Below are positions 1 through 7,971 of a DNA stretch of 64,000 nt, in pieces. Origin of the DNA: an uncultured Clostridia bacterium (GTDB lineage: Bacteria; Bacillota; Clostridia; Peptostreptococcales; Anaerovoracaceae); NCBI GenBank assembly GCA_947302715.1, contig CAMYVY010000001.1, forward strand, positions 143,251 through 207,250, given 5' to 3'. Positions within the stretch are counted from its first letter, which is position 1, and each line of letters starts with the position of its first letter. Under the pieces are notes generated by a model, which ran no database searches, was not told the origin of the DNA, and saw nothing but the letters and a program-made list of their open reading frames with translations. Both the position numbers and the translations under genes were made by a program.

Positions 1-97
1 AAGCCATATAACAGCGTGTTGCTGAGCGATTCCGCAGAAATTTATACAGCAATCCAAAAAATAAAAAAACCTTCGTAATGAAGATTGTTTGGAAATC

Positions 98-256
98 AGA
101 TATATGAAATGGTCAGATGAGAGTTTACTCACATCTGGCCGTTTTATATATCTGTAATATTTGTGGAACACAAATATTTACAAACAATCAAAATGGAGTT
201 GACAAGTGGTTGGGCTCCCCTTGGCAACTCCACGAAGGTGCTTTTTATTTTTTGGA
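98..256 (+). terminator. Three consecutive hairpins ending in a T-run
   Basis: The left 317 bases hold no gene I can support. There are three hairpins in a row. The first (98-153) is closed by AGATATA/TATATCT with an imperfect inner stem. The second (156-178) is a perfect AATATTTGTG/CACAAATATT stem with a GAA loop. The third (195-231) is closed by GGAGTTG/CAACTCC. On the plus strand a T-rich run follows at 242-252, which suits a terminator for a gene left of the window. On the minus strand the third hairpin lies 86 bases past the lipoprotein stop and could end that transcript, but the T-run there is weak. A small structured RNA is an alternative. Confidence 0.4.
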
Positions 257-317
257 TATTGCTGCAAATTTCGAGGACCAGCGAAGCAACATGTTTGTTA
301 TATGGCTTGCTGTGCTC

Positions 318-905
318 TTAGTTGAGGATTGTCGCGTCGGTCAGCGTGCAGTACATAGCACTACCTTCTGTATATGTATCGAAGGTGCCTGTAACCACAA
401 TGTCAGATCCAAGTTCCGGGAAATCATCCGGATAGCTCATCTCCCCTTGCGGAACGAATTCTATTCCCTGTGAGCAGCAAGCTGCAACATCAGCGATCAG
501 GCAAGCAAAGTATTGATTGCCCGTCGTATCATCAGTGAACTCAGCGAACTGGCCTTCCATCTTTACTGTCTTTCCGATGAATTCGTCCGGCATAGTAACC
601 ATGTTATATACCTGGGAATACTTCATGGTGCTCGAAAGTACAGTTAAATCGATATCTATTCCCTCAGTGACTCCGGCTGCAGCCATAAGCTCCTCCGCAT
701 CGAATTCTTCATCGGGAGCAACGCCATTTGAATCCGAACCATCTGTCGAAGAAAGTCCCGAGGAATCAGAGCTTTCCTCAGCTTCTGTAGTTGTTTCCGA
801 AGCAGCATCCGAACTTGTATCTGTACTGGAATTACTGTTTCCACAAGCTGCAAGAAGTGAAATGCTAAGAGCCAAACATAAAATCAAAACAATTCTCTTT
901 TTCAT
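318..905 (-). CDS. Putative lipoprotein of unknown function beside the zinc transporter
   Basis: A 195-residue protein with a lipoprotein signal peptide: basic start MKKR, hydrophobic core, then lipobox LLAAC with the acylated Cys at about residue 21. A Ser/Thr/Glu/Asp-rich linker of about 50 residues follows, as is common for surface lipoproteins. The last 110 residues form a compact region containing ADVAACCSQGIEF, with an adjacent Cys pair. I do not recognise the family with certainty; the C-terminal part could be a small beta-barrel (OB-like), which is inference. It is 162 bases downstream of znuB but has its own good sigma-A promoter, so it may be co-regulated with zinc uptake rather than strictly co-transcribed. 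Start ATG at 905 is preceded by a modest purine-rich RBS. Confidence 0.75.
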   Translation of the reverse strand: MKKRIVLILCLALSISLLAACGNSNSSTDTSSDAASETTTEAEESSDSSGLSSTDGSDSNGVAPDEEFDAEELMAAAGVTEGIDIDLTVLSSTMKYSQVYNMVTMPDEFIGKTVKMEGQFAEFTDDTTGNQYFACLIADVAACCSQGIEFVPQGEMSYPDDFPELGSDIVVTGTFDTYTEGSAMYCTLTDATILN

Positions 906-984
906 TATTTCGTTACACCAACCTCTCTAACCTCTATTATTTAATCTTTTATTTATGTATAAAATCTATTAAATGTCCTAAATT

Positions 985-1012
985 ATTATAATTATTATCT
1001 CTGAATAATCAA
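985..1012 (-). promoter_or_regulatory. Sigma-A promoter for the lipoprotein gene
   Basis: On the minus strand TTGATT (1007-1012) is separated by 16 bases from TATAAT (985-990), about 80 bases before the lipoprotein start. The hexamers match the znu promoter at 4095-4122 in layout (TTGATT, 16, TATTAT). No gene lies in 906-1067. Confidence 0.6.
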
Positions 1013-1067
1013 GTGTAATATATGTGTAAATTTAAAGGATTTGTTCCTGTATTTATTCCAGTATATC

Positions 1068-1931
1068 CTAAGCTGCGGCTCGCCCACCTACTGCACCCAC
1101 GAGATAGCATACAGCAAAGGCTGCAACATCCACAGCAACAATAGTCGAACCTACAGGCGTTCCTGCGACTATTGAAATGAGTATTCCCACGGTCGCACAT
1201 ATTACGGAGAATATAGCGGAAAATATCGTAACAGCCTTAAAACTCTTGTAAATTCTCATCGAAGACAGCGCAGGGAAAATAACCAGCGCAGATATGAGAA
1301 GCGATCCAACGAGGTTCATTGCCAGAACTATGATAACCGCTATAACTATTGCAATAAGGAGATTATAGTTATCCGCCTTTGTTCCTGTTGCCTTCGCAAA
1401 ACTTTCGTCAAATGTAACTGCGAAGATTTTGTTGTAGAAAAGGACGAATATTACTACAACTGCAAGCGACAGCACTGAGCAAAGAACTACGTCGCTCATA
1501 GTTAGTGTCAAAATCGATGTGGAGCCAAAGAGCGTGCTGCATACGTCTCCGGAAATATTCGATGATGTCGGGAAAAGATTCATCAGCATATAACCAAAGG
1601 CCAATGCTCCGACCGATACCATAGCGATAGCTGCATCGCCTTTGATCTTGGCATTTTGGCCCTGTCTTAGGAGCAGTACCGCACATAAGATGGTAATCGG
1701 AAGAACTAAGAACATCTCGTTTGTGGTCATCTTTAGGACGCCTGCGATTGCCATCGCGCCAAAGGCTACGTGCGAGAGCCCGTCACCTATAAATGAAAAG
1801 CGTTTTAATACCAAGGTGACTCCGAGAAGTGATGAGCATAATGCAATCAGCACTCCGACTATAAGCGCATATCTGACAAAGGGATATTCAAAATACATTG
1901 CCAGCGTTCCAAATATATCTTTTAAGATCAT
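1068..1931 (-). CDS. znuB: Zinc/manganese ABC transporter permease
   Basis: A 287-residue polytopic membrane protein with about eight or nine hydrophobic segments, of the ABC-3 (ZnuB/MntB/AdcB) permease family. Typical family features are visible: the early GVLIALCSSLLGVTLVLKRF segment, GDGLSHVAFGAMAI (the conserved DGLSHVAF motif), and later GSLLISALVIFPALSS. The length is normal for the family. The start overlaps the znuC stop by one base (TAATG), showing translational coupling. It forms the membrane channel that passes the metal delivered by the binding lipoprotein ZnuA, powered by ZnuC. Zinc is favoured over manganese because the partner ZnuA has a His-rich loop. Confidence 0.9.
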   Translation of the reverse strand: MILKDIFGTLAMYFEYPFVRYALIVGVLIALCSSLLGVTLVLKRFSFIGDGLSHVAFGAMAIAGVLKMTTNEMFLVLPITILCAVLLLRQGQNAKIKGDAAIAMVSVGALAFGYMLMNLFPTSSNISGDVCSTLFGSTSILTLTMSDVVLCSVLSLAVVVIFVLFYNKIFAVTFDESFAKATGTKADNYNLLIAIVIAVIIVLAMNLVGSLLISALVIFPALSSMRIYKSFKAVTIFSAIFSVICATVGILISIVAGTPVGSTIVAVDVAAFAVCYLVGAVGGRAAA

Positions 1932-2737
1932 TATGCCTCACCTCCTTCCAATTCCTGATTTATGTCTAGAATCGATTCTTGATTCATATCTTCATTCGAT
2001 ACTTGATTCAAACCTTGATTCGATTCCTGATCGTCGCTACTACGATTCATCGATGTAAATATCTTGCCCTGATCGCTGCTCAGATATTCTTCCTTGGTTC
2101 CAAAGAATATCTTGTCTCCTATATGAAGAATGTGCGTAGCGTATTCGACCGCAGCACCAATATCATGGGAAATCATGATGATCGTAATTCCTTCGTCGTT
2201 CAGGGATTTGATAAGCTCGTACATTTCCATGGTGACCTTGGGGTCGAGCCCGGATACAGGTTCATCCAGGAGCAAAATCTTCTCAGTCGCACATAGAGCT
2301 CTCGCCAGGAGTACCCTTTGCTGCTGGCCACCGGAGAGTTCTCTGTAGCAGCGATTCCTTAGTTTGCGAATCCCCATTCTGTCGATATTGTCTTCGGCGA
2401 GCTTTTTCTGTTCCTTGCTGTAAAAAGGTTTAAGCCCGGAACCGTTCTGGCAGCCCGACAATACTATTTCCCAAACCGATGCGGGAAAATCCTTTTGGAC
2501 TACGGTTTGCTGCGGCAGATAGCCGATTTCGTTGGCACTGAGGCCATCTCCCTTGGTTATCTCGCCCTTCATCGGCGGTTGGAGTCCGAGCATGGTGCGC
2601 ATTAAAGTCGACTTTCCGGATCCGTTTTCACCGACGATACAAAGGTAGTCGCCGGGGTTCACCTGAAAACTCAGGTTCTCGATTATTGCATTCCCCTCAT
2701 ATCCCAGGGTCACATTTTTGACGTCTAAATATGGCAT
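1931..2737 (-). CDS. znuC: Zinc/manganese ABC transporter ATP-binding protein
   Basis: A 268-residue ABC ATPase. Walker A GENGSGKS is at residues 36-43, Q-loop QQ near 76, signature LSGGQ at 134-138, Walker B ILLLDEP at 154-160 and H-loop His191, so all catalytic motifs are intact. The core ends near residue 230. The last 35 residues are a low-complexity Asn/Gln/Glu tail with recurring NQ-E/V units (for example NQGLNQVSNEDMNQ), encoded by repeated TTGATTC-like DNA; this is unusual for ZnuC and looks like repeat expansion. The gene lies between znuA and znuB, starts 41 bases after znuA ends, and has a clear GGAGG-type RBS. Confidence 0.9.
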   Translation of the reverse strand: MPYLDVKNVTLGYEGNAIIENLSFQVNPGDYLCIVGENGSGKSTLMRTMLGLQPPMKGEITKGDGLSANEIGYLPQQTVVQKDFPASVWEIVLSGCQNGSGLKPFYSKEQKKLAEDNIDRMGIRKLRNRCYRELSGGQQQRVLLARALCATEKILLLDEPVSGLDPKVTMEMYELIKSLNDEGITIIMISHDIGAAVEYATHILHIGDKIFFGTKEEYLSSDQGKIFTSMNRSSDDQESNQGLNQVSNEDMNQESILDINQELEGGEA

Positions 2738-2778
2738 TTCTGCCCTCCTAAAATTATAGCTTCACTTATTATTTTGTA

Positions 2779-3912
2779 TTATTTTGTTCCCAAAGCTTGC
2801 TTCAGAACCTCCAGGTTCTTTTCCATCAAAGACAGATATGTCGTACCATTAGCAATTGCTTCGGAGGTCGTTGACTGCATCGAATCGATCGTAAGGACCT
2901 CCTGGTTTTTGTCCGTGGTATTAGAAATAATTGTTTCTGCGATTCTGTGATCCGTTCCTTCAATAGTCATTACATAAGGAAGCTTTAATTCATCAACCTT
3001 GTTTGCGAGGAAGGTCACAGTCTCGAAGCTCGCTTCTGTTTCAGCTGAGCAACCGGAGAATGCAGCGTAATAATTAATATCGTAGTCATCTACCAGGTAT
3101 CTGAACGGGAAGCGGTCACCGAACAATATAGTATTTCTTTCTTTGGTTGCAATTGCTGCCTGGTATTCGGAATCGAGCGCCGTAAGTTTTTGAATATATG
3201 CTTCTGTATTCGCTGTATATATTTCGGCATTGGTCGGGTCGATTTGCTTGATTGCGTCCGCTATAGTATTTGTAAGCTCAATTGCGTTTCTAAGTGAGAG
3301 CCAAACGTGTTCATCAAGCTCACCCTCGTGCTCATGGTCTTCACCTTCTTCATGATTCTCTTCGTCAGCATGTTCTTCGTCTTCTTCATGAGTTTCTTCT
3401 TCGTGCTCATGGTCTTCTTCCATGCCTTCCACGAGTTCCTCTTCCTTGGCAAGCTCACCAAGTGACTCGAGAATATTTATAACAACCATGTCCGGATTTA
3501 CGGCTTCCTTCAGTGCGTCAGCCACCCAACCATCAGATTCGCCACCAATATAGACGAAGAGATCACAGGTGGAAATATTCATGATATCCTGAGCTGTCGG
3601 CTGGAAGTTATGAAGGTCGACTCCCTTGTCGAGAAGCATTATGAGTTCAGCATTTGCCGGATTATCACCAAGTATCTCCCTGGTCCAATCATATTCGGGG
3701 AAGATCGTTGTTACAATCTTAAAAGGTTCAGTGTCCGTAGATTCAGCATTTTCAGCCTCATTAGAAGCCGATTCACTCGACGCACTCGATGTATTCGATG
3801 CACTTTCGTTAGTATTATTACCCGAACTGCAAGACGCCAAACCAAAAGTAACCAGTATAACGATCAAAAGCAGCGCACATATTCTTTTTATATTCTTAAC
3901 CTTATTTTTCAT
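2779..3912 (-). CDS. znuA: Zinc-binding lipoprotein (solute-binding component)
   Basis: A 377-residue substrate-binding protein of the cluster A-1 (ZnuA/AdcA) family. I choose the ATG at 3912 rather than an upstream in-frame start at 3969, because GGAGG sits eight bases before 3912 and the protein then begins MKNKVKNIKRI with a normal signal peptide and lipobox LASC. The mature protein shows IVTTIFPEYDWTREI, the metal-ligand region GVDLHNFQPTAQDI, and a His/Glu/Asp-rich loop around HEHEEETHEEDEEH before DEHVWLSLRN, typical of zinc rather than manganese binders. It captures extracellular zinc and hands it to ZnuB/ZnuC. It is first in the operon. Confidence 0.93.
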   Translation of the reverse strand: MKNKVKNIKRICALLLIVILVTFGLASCSSGNNTNESASNTSSASSESASNEAENAESTDTEPFKIVTTIFPEYDWTREILGDNPANAELIMLLDKGVDLHNFQPTAQDIMNISTCDLFVYIGGESDGWVADALKEAVNPDMVVINILESLGELAKEEELVEGMEEDHEHEEETHEEDEEHADEENHEEGEDHEHEGELDEHVWLSLRNAIELTNTIADAIKQIDPTNAEIYTANTEAYIQKLTALDSEYQAAIATKERNTILFGDRFPFRYLVDDYDINYYAAFSGCSAETEASFETVTFLANKVDELKLPYVMTIEGTDHRIAETIISNTTDKNQEVLTIDSMQSTTSEAIANGTTYLSLMEKNLEVLKQALGTK

Positions 3913-3977
3913 TAGGACAACCTCCAAAGCATCTATATTTAAAACAACTTTTTTAATAACGTAAATCAATTAAAAAA

Positions 3978-4011
3978 GCATCATTGCATTTAGATTAAAA
4001 TACAATAATGC
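3978..4011 (-). terminator. Hairpin plus T6: terminator or attenuator before znuA
   Basis: The minus-strand transcript can form a 14-bp stem with two G-U pairs (arms begin GCATTATTG and end CAATGATGC) and a short AATC-like loop, directly followed by TTTTTT. The two variant pairs are wobble pairs only on this strand, which argues for an RNA function. It lies about 160 bases past pmbA and 66 bases before znuA, downstream of the predicted znu promoter. It may end pmbA transcripts or attenuate znu. Confidence 0.6.
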
Positions 4012-4018
4012 TCATATT

Positions 4019-4031
4019 TGACATATTGTCA
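4019..4031. promoter_or_regulatory. Small palindrome, possible metalloregulator site
   Basis: TGACA-TAT-TGTCA is a perfect 5-bp inverted repeat with a 3-base centre, between the predicted znu promoter and the znuA start. Zinc uptake operons are usually repressed by Zur or AdcR; this site matches neither consensus well, so the assignment is positional only. Confidence 0.25.
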
Positions 4032-4094
4032 TTAACTGAAATATTCATCTAAACACAGCAACTTTCTTTAATACTCTAAACCAATACAATGACT

Positions 4095-4122
4095 ATAATA
4101 CACTCTAATATTCAAAAATCAA
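4095..4122 (-). promoter_or_regulatory. Sigma-A promoter of the znuACB operon
   Basis: On the minus strand TTGATT (4117-4122), a 16-base spacer and TATTAT (4095-4100) lie in the AT-rich spacer after pmbA. This leaves a znuA leader of about 175 bases that includes the hairpin-T6 element. Confidence 0.55.
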
Positions 4123-4169
4123 CAGTATTAAACAAAGTTTTAATTGTGTTATTTGTGAAAAATCAGCAC

Positions 4170-5471
4170 TTATTTACCGGATATGGTAACTCCATCGAAT
4201 GCCATATACGGTATGGATATGCTTCCCTCTTCCAATACCTCTTTACTGATATCGCGAAGTCTGAACAGCATCTCAGGAAGGTTGTCGCTGATCATGGTTT
4301 CTGAAAGAGCCTTGGTGATTTTTCCGTCCTCTATCAAAAAAGCATTCTTTGCAATTCCTGAGAACTCCCCATTGGCACCCGGAGTTCCGCCGGAGAATCG
4401 ACCAACCATGATTCCCTTATCGATTCCCGCGATTATTTCATCAAGAGTCTTTTCGCCTGGTTCAACTATGAGTGCGGACGAAGTATTGGGGCTTCGTTTT
4501 TTCCCGACTTTGTTTGCGGCATACTGACTTAAGATAAAGCTATTAAGCACACCATCCTTGATTACGTCAAAGTCCTCGTTTAAGAAACCTTCGCCTGAGA
4601 ATTTTTGACCGAGTAGAATTCTCTTGTCATTTGGCGCAAGGCGCATGGTAATTCTTGAATCGCAAACTTGCTCTCCAATTTTGTTCTTCCAAATGCTCGT
4701 GTCTTCGATCAAGCTGGAATCGGAAACGAAGCTTCTCGCGATTGTGGCAAACACTACATCGGCCGCGCAGCCCGGAGTAAATACAACGGTTCCCGTGAAC
4801 TTATCGTCGAGAGCCTCAGGAGAAGATTGCTTCTCGGTATCGGAGAGCTCCCTTCTCGTTAAATTGCAGTCAACAAATGGCGTATCGAGATCTAAGAGCT
4901 TACCTGTTGAACCATAGGAATGCGAACTCTTTTCGCCGTCATGTCCTGAATAACCAACATAGAAATAATACGCACCGAGCTGGCTGTCATATGTTGTGCC
5001 ATATGAATTCATATAGACGGAGTTAATCTTGATGTGTTCAGAAATCGCCTGTTCAAGAAGCAGCTTCGGATATTCGGTTTGAATGGTATCAATGAGTTCT
5101 TTGGTGCGTTCAAATAACTTTTCCGTATCCGGAACAAGCGGTCCCTCGCTAAAACTCTTAACAGTTCCGCTATCGTCTATCTGCCAGCAAGAATCCGGGT
5201 CGCTTGAATCTGCAGCATCGCAGGCATCCTTTACTGCACGTATTATCTTTTCTTCCTCAAAGCCATTGATTGTGGCGGAACCGTGCCTTTCATTTTTGTA
5301 AACGCTTACGGCAACCGTCTTGTCGAATAATGTTCTTAGAAGAGAGAACTCACCTATCTCAACATTAAACTCCTTCGTCTCCTTTTCATTTACAACACAA
5401 GAAGCATATTTGACATCGTATTTCGCAGCCTCGGAAAGAACAAGCTCTGCTAATTTCTTATATTTGTCCAT
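4170..5471 (-). CDS. pmbA: TldE/PmbA-type metallopeptidase partner
   Basis: A 433-residue protein of the TldD/PmbA (peptidase U62) superfamily. It lacks the HExxxH zinc motif seen in the neighbouring TldD, as expected for the TldE/PmbA subunit. C-terminal family hallmarks include GRFSGGTPGANGEFSGIAKNAFLIEDG. In enterobacteria TldD/TldE form a heterodimeric protease that degrades unfolded peptides and matures microcin B17 and the CcdA antitoxin; here the substrate is unknown. RBS GGAGG precedes the ATG, and the gap to tldD is 46 bases, so the pair should be co-expressed. It is the last gene of the psuG-psuK-tldD-pmbA run. Confidence 0.92.
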   Translation of the reverse strand: MDKYKKLAELVLSEAAKYDVKYASCVVNEKETKEFNVEIGEFSLLRTLFDKTVAVSVYKNERHGSATINGFEEEKIIRAVKDACDAADSSDPDSCWQIDDSGTVKSFSEGPLVPDTEKLFERTKELIDTIQTEYPKLLLEQAISEHIKINSVYMNSYGTTYDSQLGAYYFYVGYSGHDGEKSSHSYGSTGKLLDLDTPFVDCNLTRRELSDTEKQSSPEALDDKFTGTVVFTPGCAADVVFATIARSFVSDSSLIEDTSIWKNKIGEQVCDSRITMRLAPNDKRILLGQKFSGEGFLNEDFDVIKDGVLNSFILSQYAANKVGKKRSPNTSSALIVEPGEKTLDEIIAGIDKGIMVGRFSGGTPGANGEFSGIAKNAFLIEDGKITKALSETMISDNLPEMLFRLRDISKEVLEEGSISIPYMAFDGVTISGK

Positions 5472-5517
5472 TTAATTTCCTCCAATAGGATTGTAATCAA
5501 ATAAATCTATTTCCGCA

Positions 5518-6909
5518 TTATCTTCCGCCGATAGTTATCTTGCAGCGAAGAGCCGGGCCTCCCATTCCAACGGGCATAGGCTGCTTCTTTCCGCAGTAGC
5601 CGGAACTTGACCAAGATATCTTGTCGCTCACCATGTCGACGGTCTTAAGCATGTCAAACGCAATTCCTGAAACGGTGGTATCAAGAAGTGCCTTCCCGAG
5701 CTTTCCGTTTTTAATTTCATAACCCATGTCAACACCGAACATGAATTCACCGGTGATGTCAGCCTCTCCGTTGGTTGAGCTAATGAGATAGTATCCGTCA
5801 TCAATCGAAGCGATCATGTCCTCCAATTTATCCTTGCCCGGATGGACGGCGGTATTTCTCATTCTGATTAGAGGTTCATCCGAAGGCGCAAACGCCCTTG
5901 CGTTTCCGGTTGGCTGCATATTGAATATTTCAGCCGTCTCACGGCTATTCATGTATCCAACAAGGATTCCGTCCTTGATGAGTGGACAATCGATTCCAGG
6001 TGTCCCCTCGTCATCGGCAAAAACCGGAAGCGGTGCTCTTTCTCCAAATGCAGTATGAGCAAAGTCGGTTAAGCTAACAAGTTCACTCGCAACCTGTTTC
6101 CCAAGATTATGAAGTGCGACGGAACCATTTCTAACGATATCCGCCTCAACGGTATGTCCAACGGCCTCGTGTGCAAGCATACCCGTCATCATTCCATCAA
6201 GAATAACAGTCTTCTCGCCTGCCACAGCATAAACGCCCTCGCGCTTTTGCATCAGCCTTTCGTAAAGTCTGTCAATTCGCTCCTTGATGTCATCAATGGA
6301 TTTGAAATTCTTTGCAAAAATATTTTCTCCACCAAAGGCCTCAAACAGTTCAACCGGCATGCCGTCCTTCGTTTCCGAGGTCATAAAAGTATAGACATAG
6401 GACCTCGGAATGATTCTATTTGCATCAACGCCATCGGAAGTTACGAGGTGCTTCTCGAAGGTCTCTTCCATAGCGACAACAGTCCTGCTCGAAAGATTTG
6501 GATATGTTTTGGAAATATAATTATCTACTTCCTTTACGTAGTCTATATAATACTTTTGTTCCGTTTCCGGAATGTCCTCCCCCTGCGAAATCAAGGGTTC
6601 TGTAGGATTAATCGGAGGAAGAGGTCCTTGGTTCCTGCCCGCATGAGTATCCAAAAACATCGCGTTTTCCGATGCCGCTTTTAGCACCGATTTTGCTGCA
6701 TCATCAGATATTTCAGCCATGGACGAAAAGCCGTATACTCCATCCTTATAGACTCTGGCGCAAACGCCCTCCTCTTCGGAGCGTCCATTTCCCATAAGGT
6801 TTCCCATGACGGAGCTTACTCTCCTGGTTCTTATCTTTTCCGAACGGAGCTCCGTATGCGCACCCGGAATGAAGAGTTCCTTTTGTTTACTTACAATGTC
6901 CTTTAACAT
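5518..6909 (-). CDS. tldD: TldD metalloprotease
   Basis: A 463-residue catalytic subunit of the TldD/TldE protease. The zinc motif HEAVGH is at residues 247-252 (H247, E248, H252), followed by TVEAD. C-terminal family signatures ISSTNGEADITGEFMFG and GYCGKKQPMPVGMGGPALR are present. Length is normal. The start ATG has a strong AAGGAGG RBS and overlaps the end of psuK by 23 bases, so translation is probably coupled. The physical link between a peptide-degrading protease and pseudouridine catabolism is not a textbook one and may just reflect an operon of salvage enzymes. Confidence 0.94.
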   Translation of the reverse strand: MLKDIVSKQKELFIPGAHTELRSEKIRTRRVSSVMGNLMGNGRSEEEGVCARVYKDGVYGFSSMAEISDDAAKSVLKAASENAMFLDTHAGRNQGPLPPINPTEPLISQGEDIPETEQKYYIDYVKEVDNYISKTYPNLSSRTVVAMEETFEKHLVTSDGVDANRIIPRSYVYTFMTSETKDGMPVELFEAFGGENIFAKNFKSIDDIKERIDRLYERLMQKREGVYAVAGEKTVILDGMMTGMLAHEAVGHTVEADIVRNGSVALHNLGKQVASELVSLTDFAHTAFGERAPLPVFADDEGTPGIDCPLIKDGILVGYMNSRETAEIFNMQPTGNARAFAPSDEPLIRMRNTAVHPGKDKLEDMIASIDDGYYLISSTNGEADITGEFMFGVDMGYEIKNGKLGKALLDTTVSGIAFDMLKTVDMVSDKISWSSSGYCGKKQPMPVGMGGPALRCKITIGGR

Positions 6910-7927
6910 CCTTCCTCCTTATATCACAATCATCAAGGAATTCTCTAACTATATCTCGATTAATATTTCTGCGGGCGGACGCAACACGTTCTATCGTGTG
7001 AATGGCAGTTGCAATTGCAATCTCAACAGCCTCCTCAGGAGGTATTCCTATGATTCTCGATGAAAGATAGGCCCCCATAAATGCGTCACCACCGCCGTTT
7101 GCACTGTCCATTTCTATTTCTCTATGCATGTACCAATAGAGATTATTATCTCTCTCAGCATTATCATCATCAAGACGATTATTTACACCGAGCAAAACTC
7201 CATCTGAAGCCATTGTTATTATAATCTCTTCAACGCCCTTATCAAGGAACCATTCGAGGTTTTGTCTTGCACTCTCTTCGTCTTTGATTGCAATGCCCGT
7301 AAGCGCCTCCGCTTCAATCTTGTTCGGCTTAAAAATCGAAAGGTCGGATATAATCGGAATGAGTCTATCGATTTTATTAATGCTTACAGGGTCGGACGCG
7401 ATTCTTACGCGAGCTCCCGGCTGTGCTTCTGTTTCAGCAGAACTGTTTATTTCGTTAACGGAATCTCTGATAAAGCGAAGAAGAGAATCCGGAAAATTGG
7501 AATCAACTACAACAATATCACCTGGACCAATATCCTTTATCGCTTTTTCTATTACTTCTCGATTTATCTCATCAAGAATGCGCATGTCGCTCATGGCAAT
7601 ACGCATATCACGATTATTGTCCAAGATAGCAAGATACATTGAGGTCGGATATTTGTCGCTCACAATGGAATAGCCGATGTCCATCCCGAGCTCTTCGCAG
7701 TCGTTTCTGAGCATTTCACCATAATGATCGTTTGAAAAGCATGTTATGAACCTAACGCAGTGCTCTTTGTTATCAAGGAAAAGAGCGGCGGACTGGGCTA
7801 TATTTCTTCCCACACCGCCGAACGAGAGCTCAATATTCGCGATATTTGAGTCATATTCAATTAGCTTGTTTACAGAGGTTCCACAAACGTCGATATTAGC
7901 ACCTCCGAAAACCCATATATCATTCAT
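6887..7927 (-). CDS. psuK: PfkB-family kinase, probably pseudouridine kinase
   Basis: A 346-residue PfkB (ribokinase-like) carbohydrate kinase. The N-terminus has WVFGGANIDVCG and the substrate signature ELSFGGVGRNIAQSAA; the C-terminal ATP/anion-hole motif reads SANGGGDAFMGAYLSS, where the last Asp is the catalytic base. The family phosphorylates sugars or nucleosides; the direct neighbour psuG makes pseudouridine kinase (pseudouridine to its 5'-phosphate) the best reading. The gene starts 44 bases after psuG ends and overlaps tldD by 23 bases. PfkB enzymes with other substrates (adenosine, ribose) are the alternatives. Confidence 0.85.
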   Translation of the reverse strand: MNDIWVFGGANIDVCGTSVNKLIEYDSNIANIELSFGGVGRNIAQSAALFLDNKEHCVRFITCFSNDHYGEMLRNDCEELGMDIGYSIVSDKYPTSMYLAILDNNRDMRIAMSDMRILDEINREVIEKAIKDIGPGDIVVVDSNFPDSLLRFIRDSVNEINSSAETEAQPGARVRIASDPVSINKIDRLIPIISDLSIFKPNKIEAEALTGIAIKDEESARQNLEWFLDKGVEEIIITMASDGVLLGVNNRLDDDNAERDNNLYWYMHREIEMDSANGGGDAFMGAYLSSRIIGIPPEEAVEIAIATAIHTIERVASARRNINRDIVREFLDDCDIRRKDVKGHCK

Positions 7928-7971
7928 GCAATTACCCTTTGATAAAGCAATTAATAAAGCAAATCATAACG

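Noticed and set aside
318..473. 118-codon plus-strand frame at 117-473
   Set aside because: Starts within a hairpin, has no RBS and overlaps the lipoprotein gene antisense.
3913..3969. Longer znuA start at 3969
   Set aside because: It would add 19 residues before the signal peptide and lacks an RBS, whereas 3912 has GGAGG at ideal spacing.
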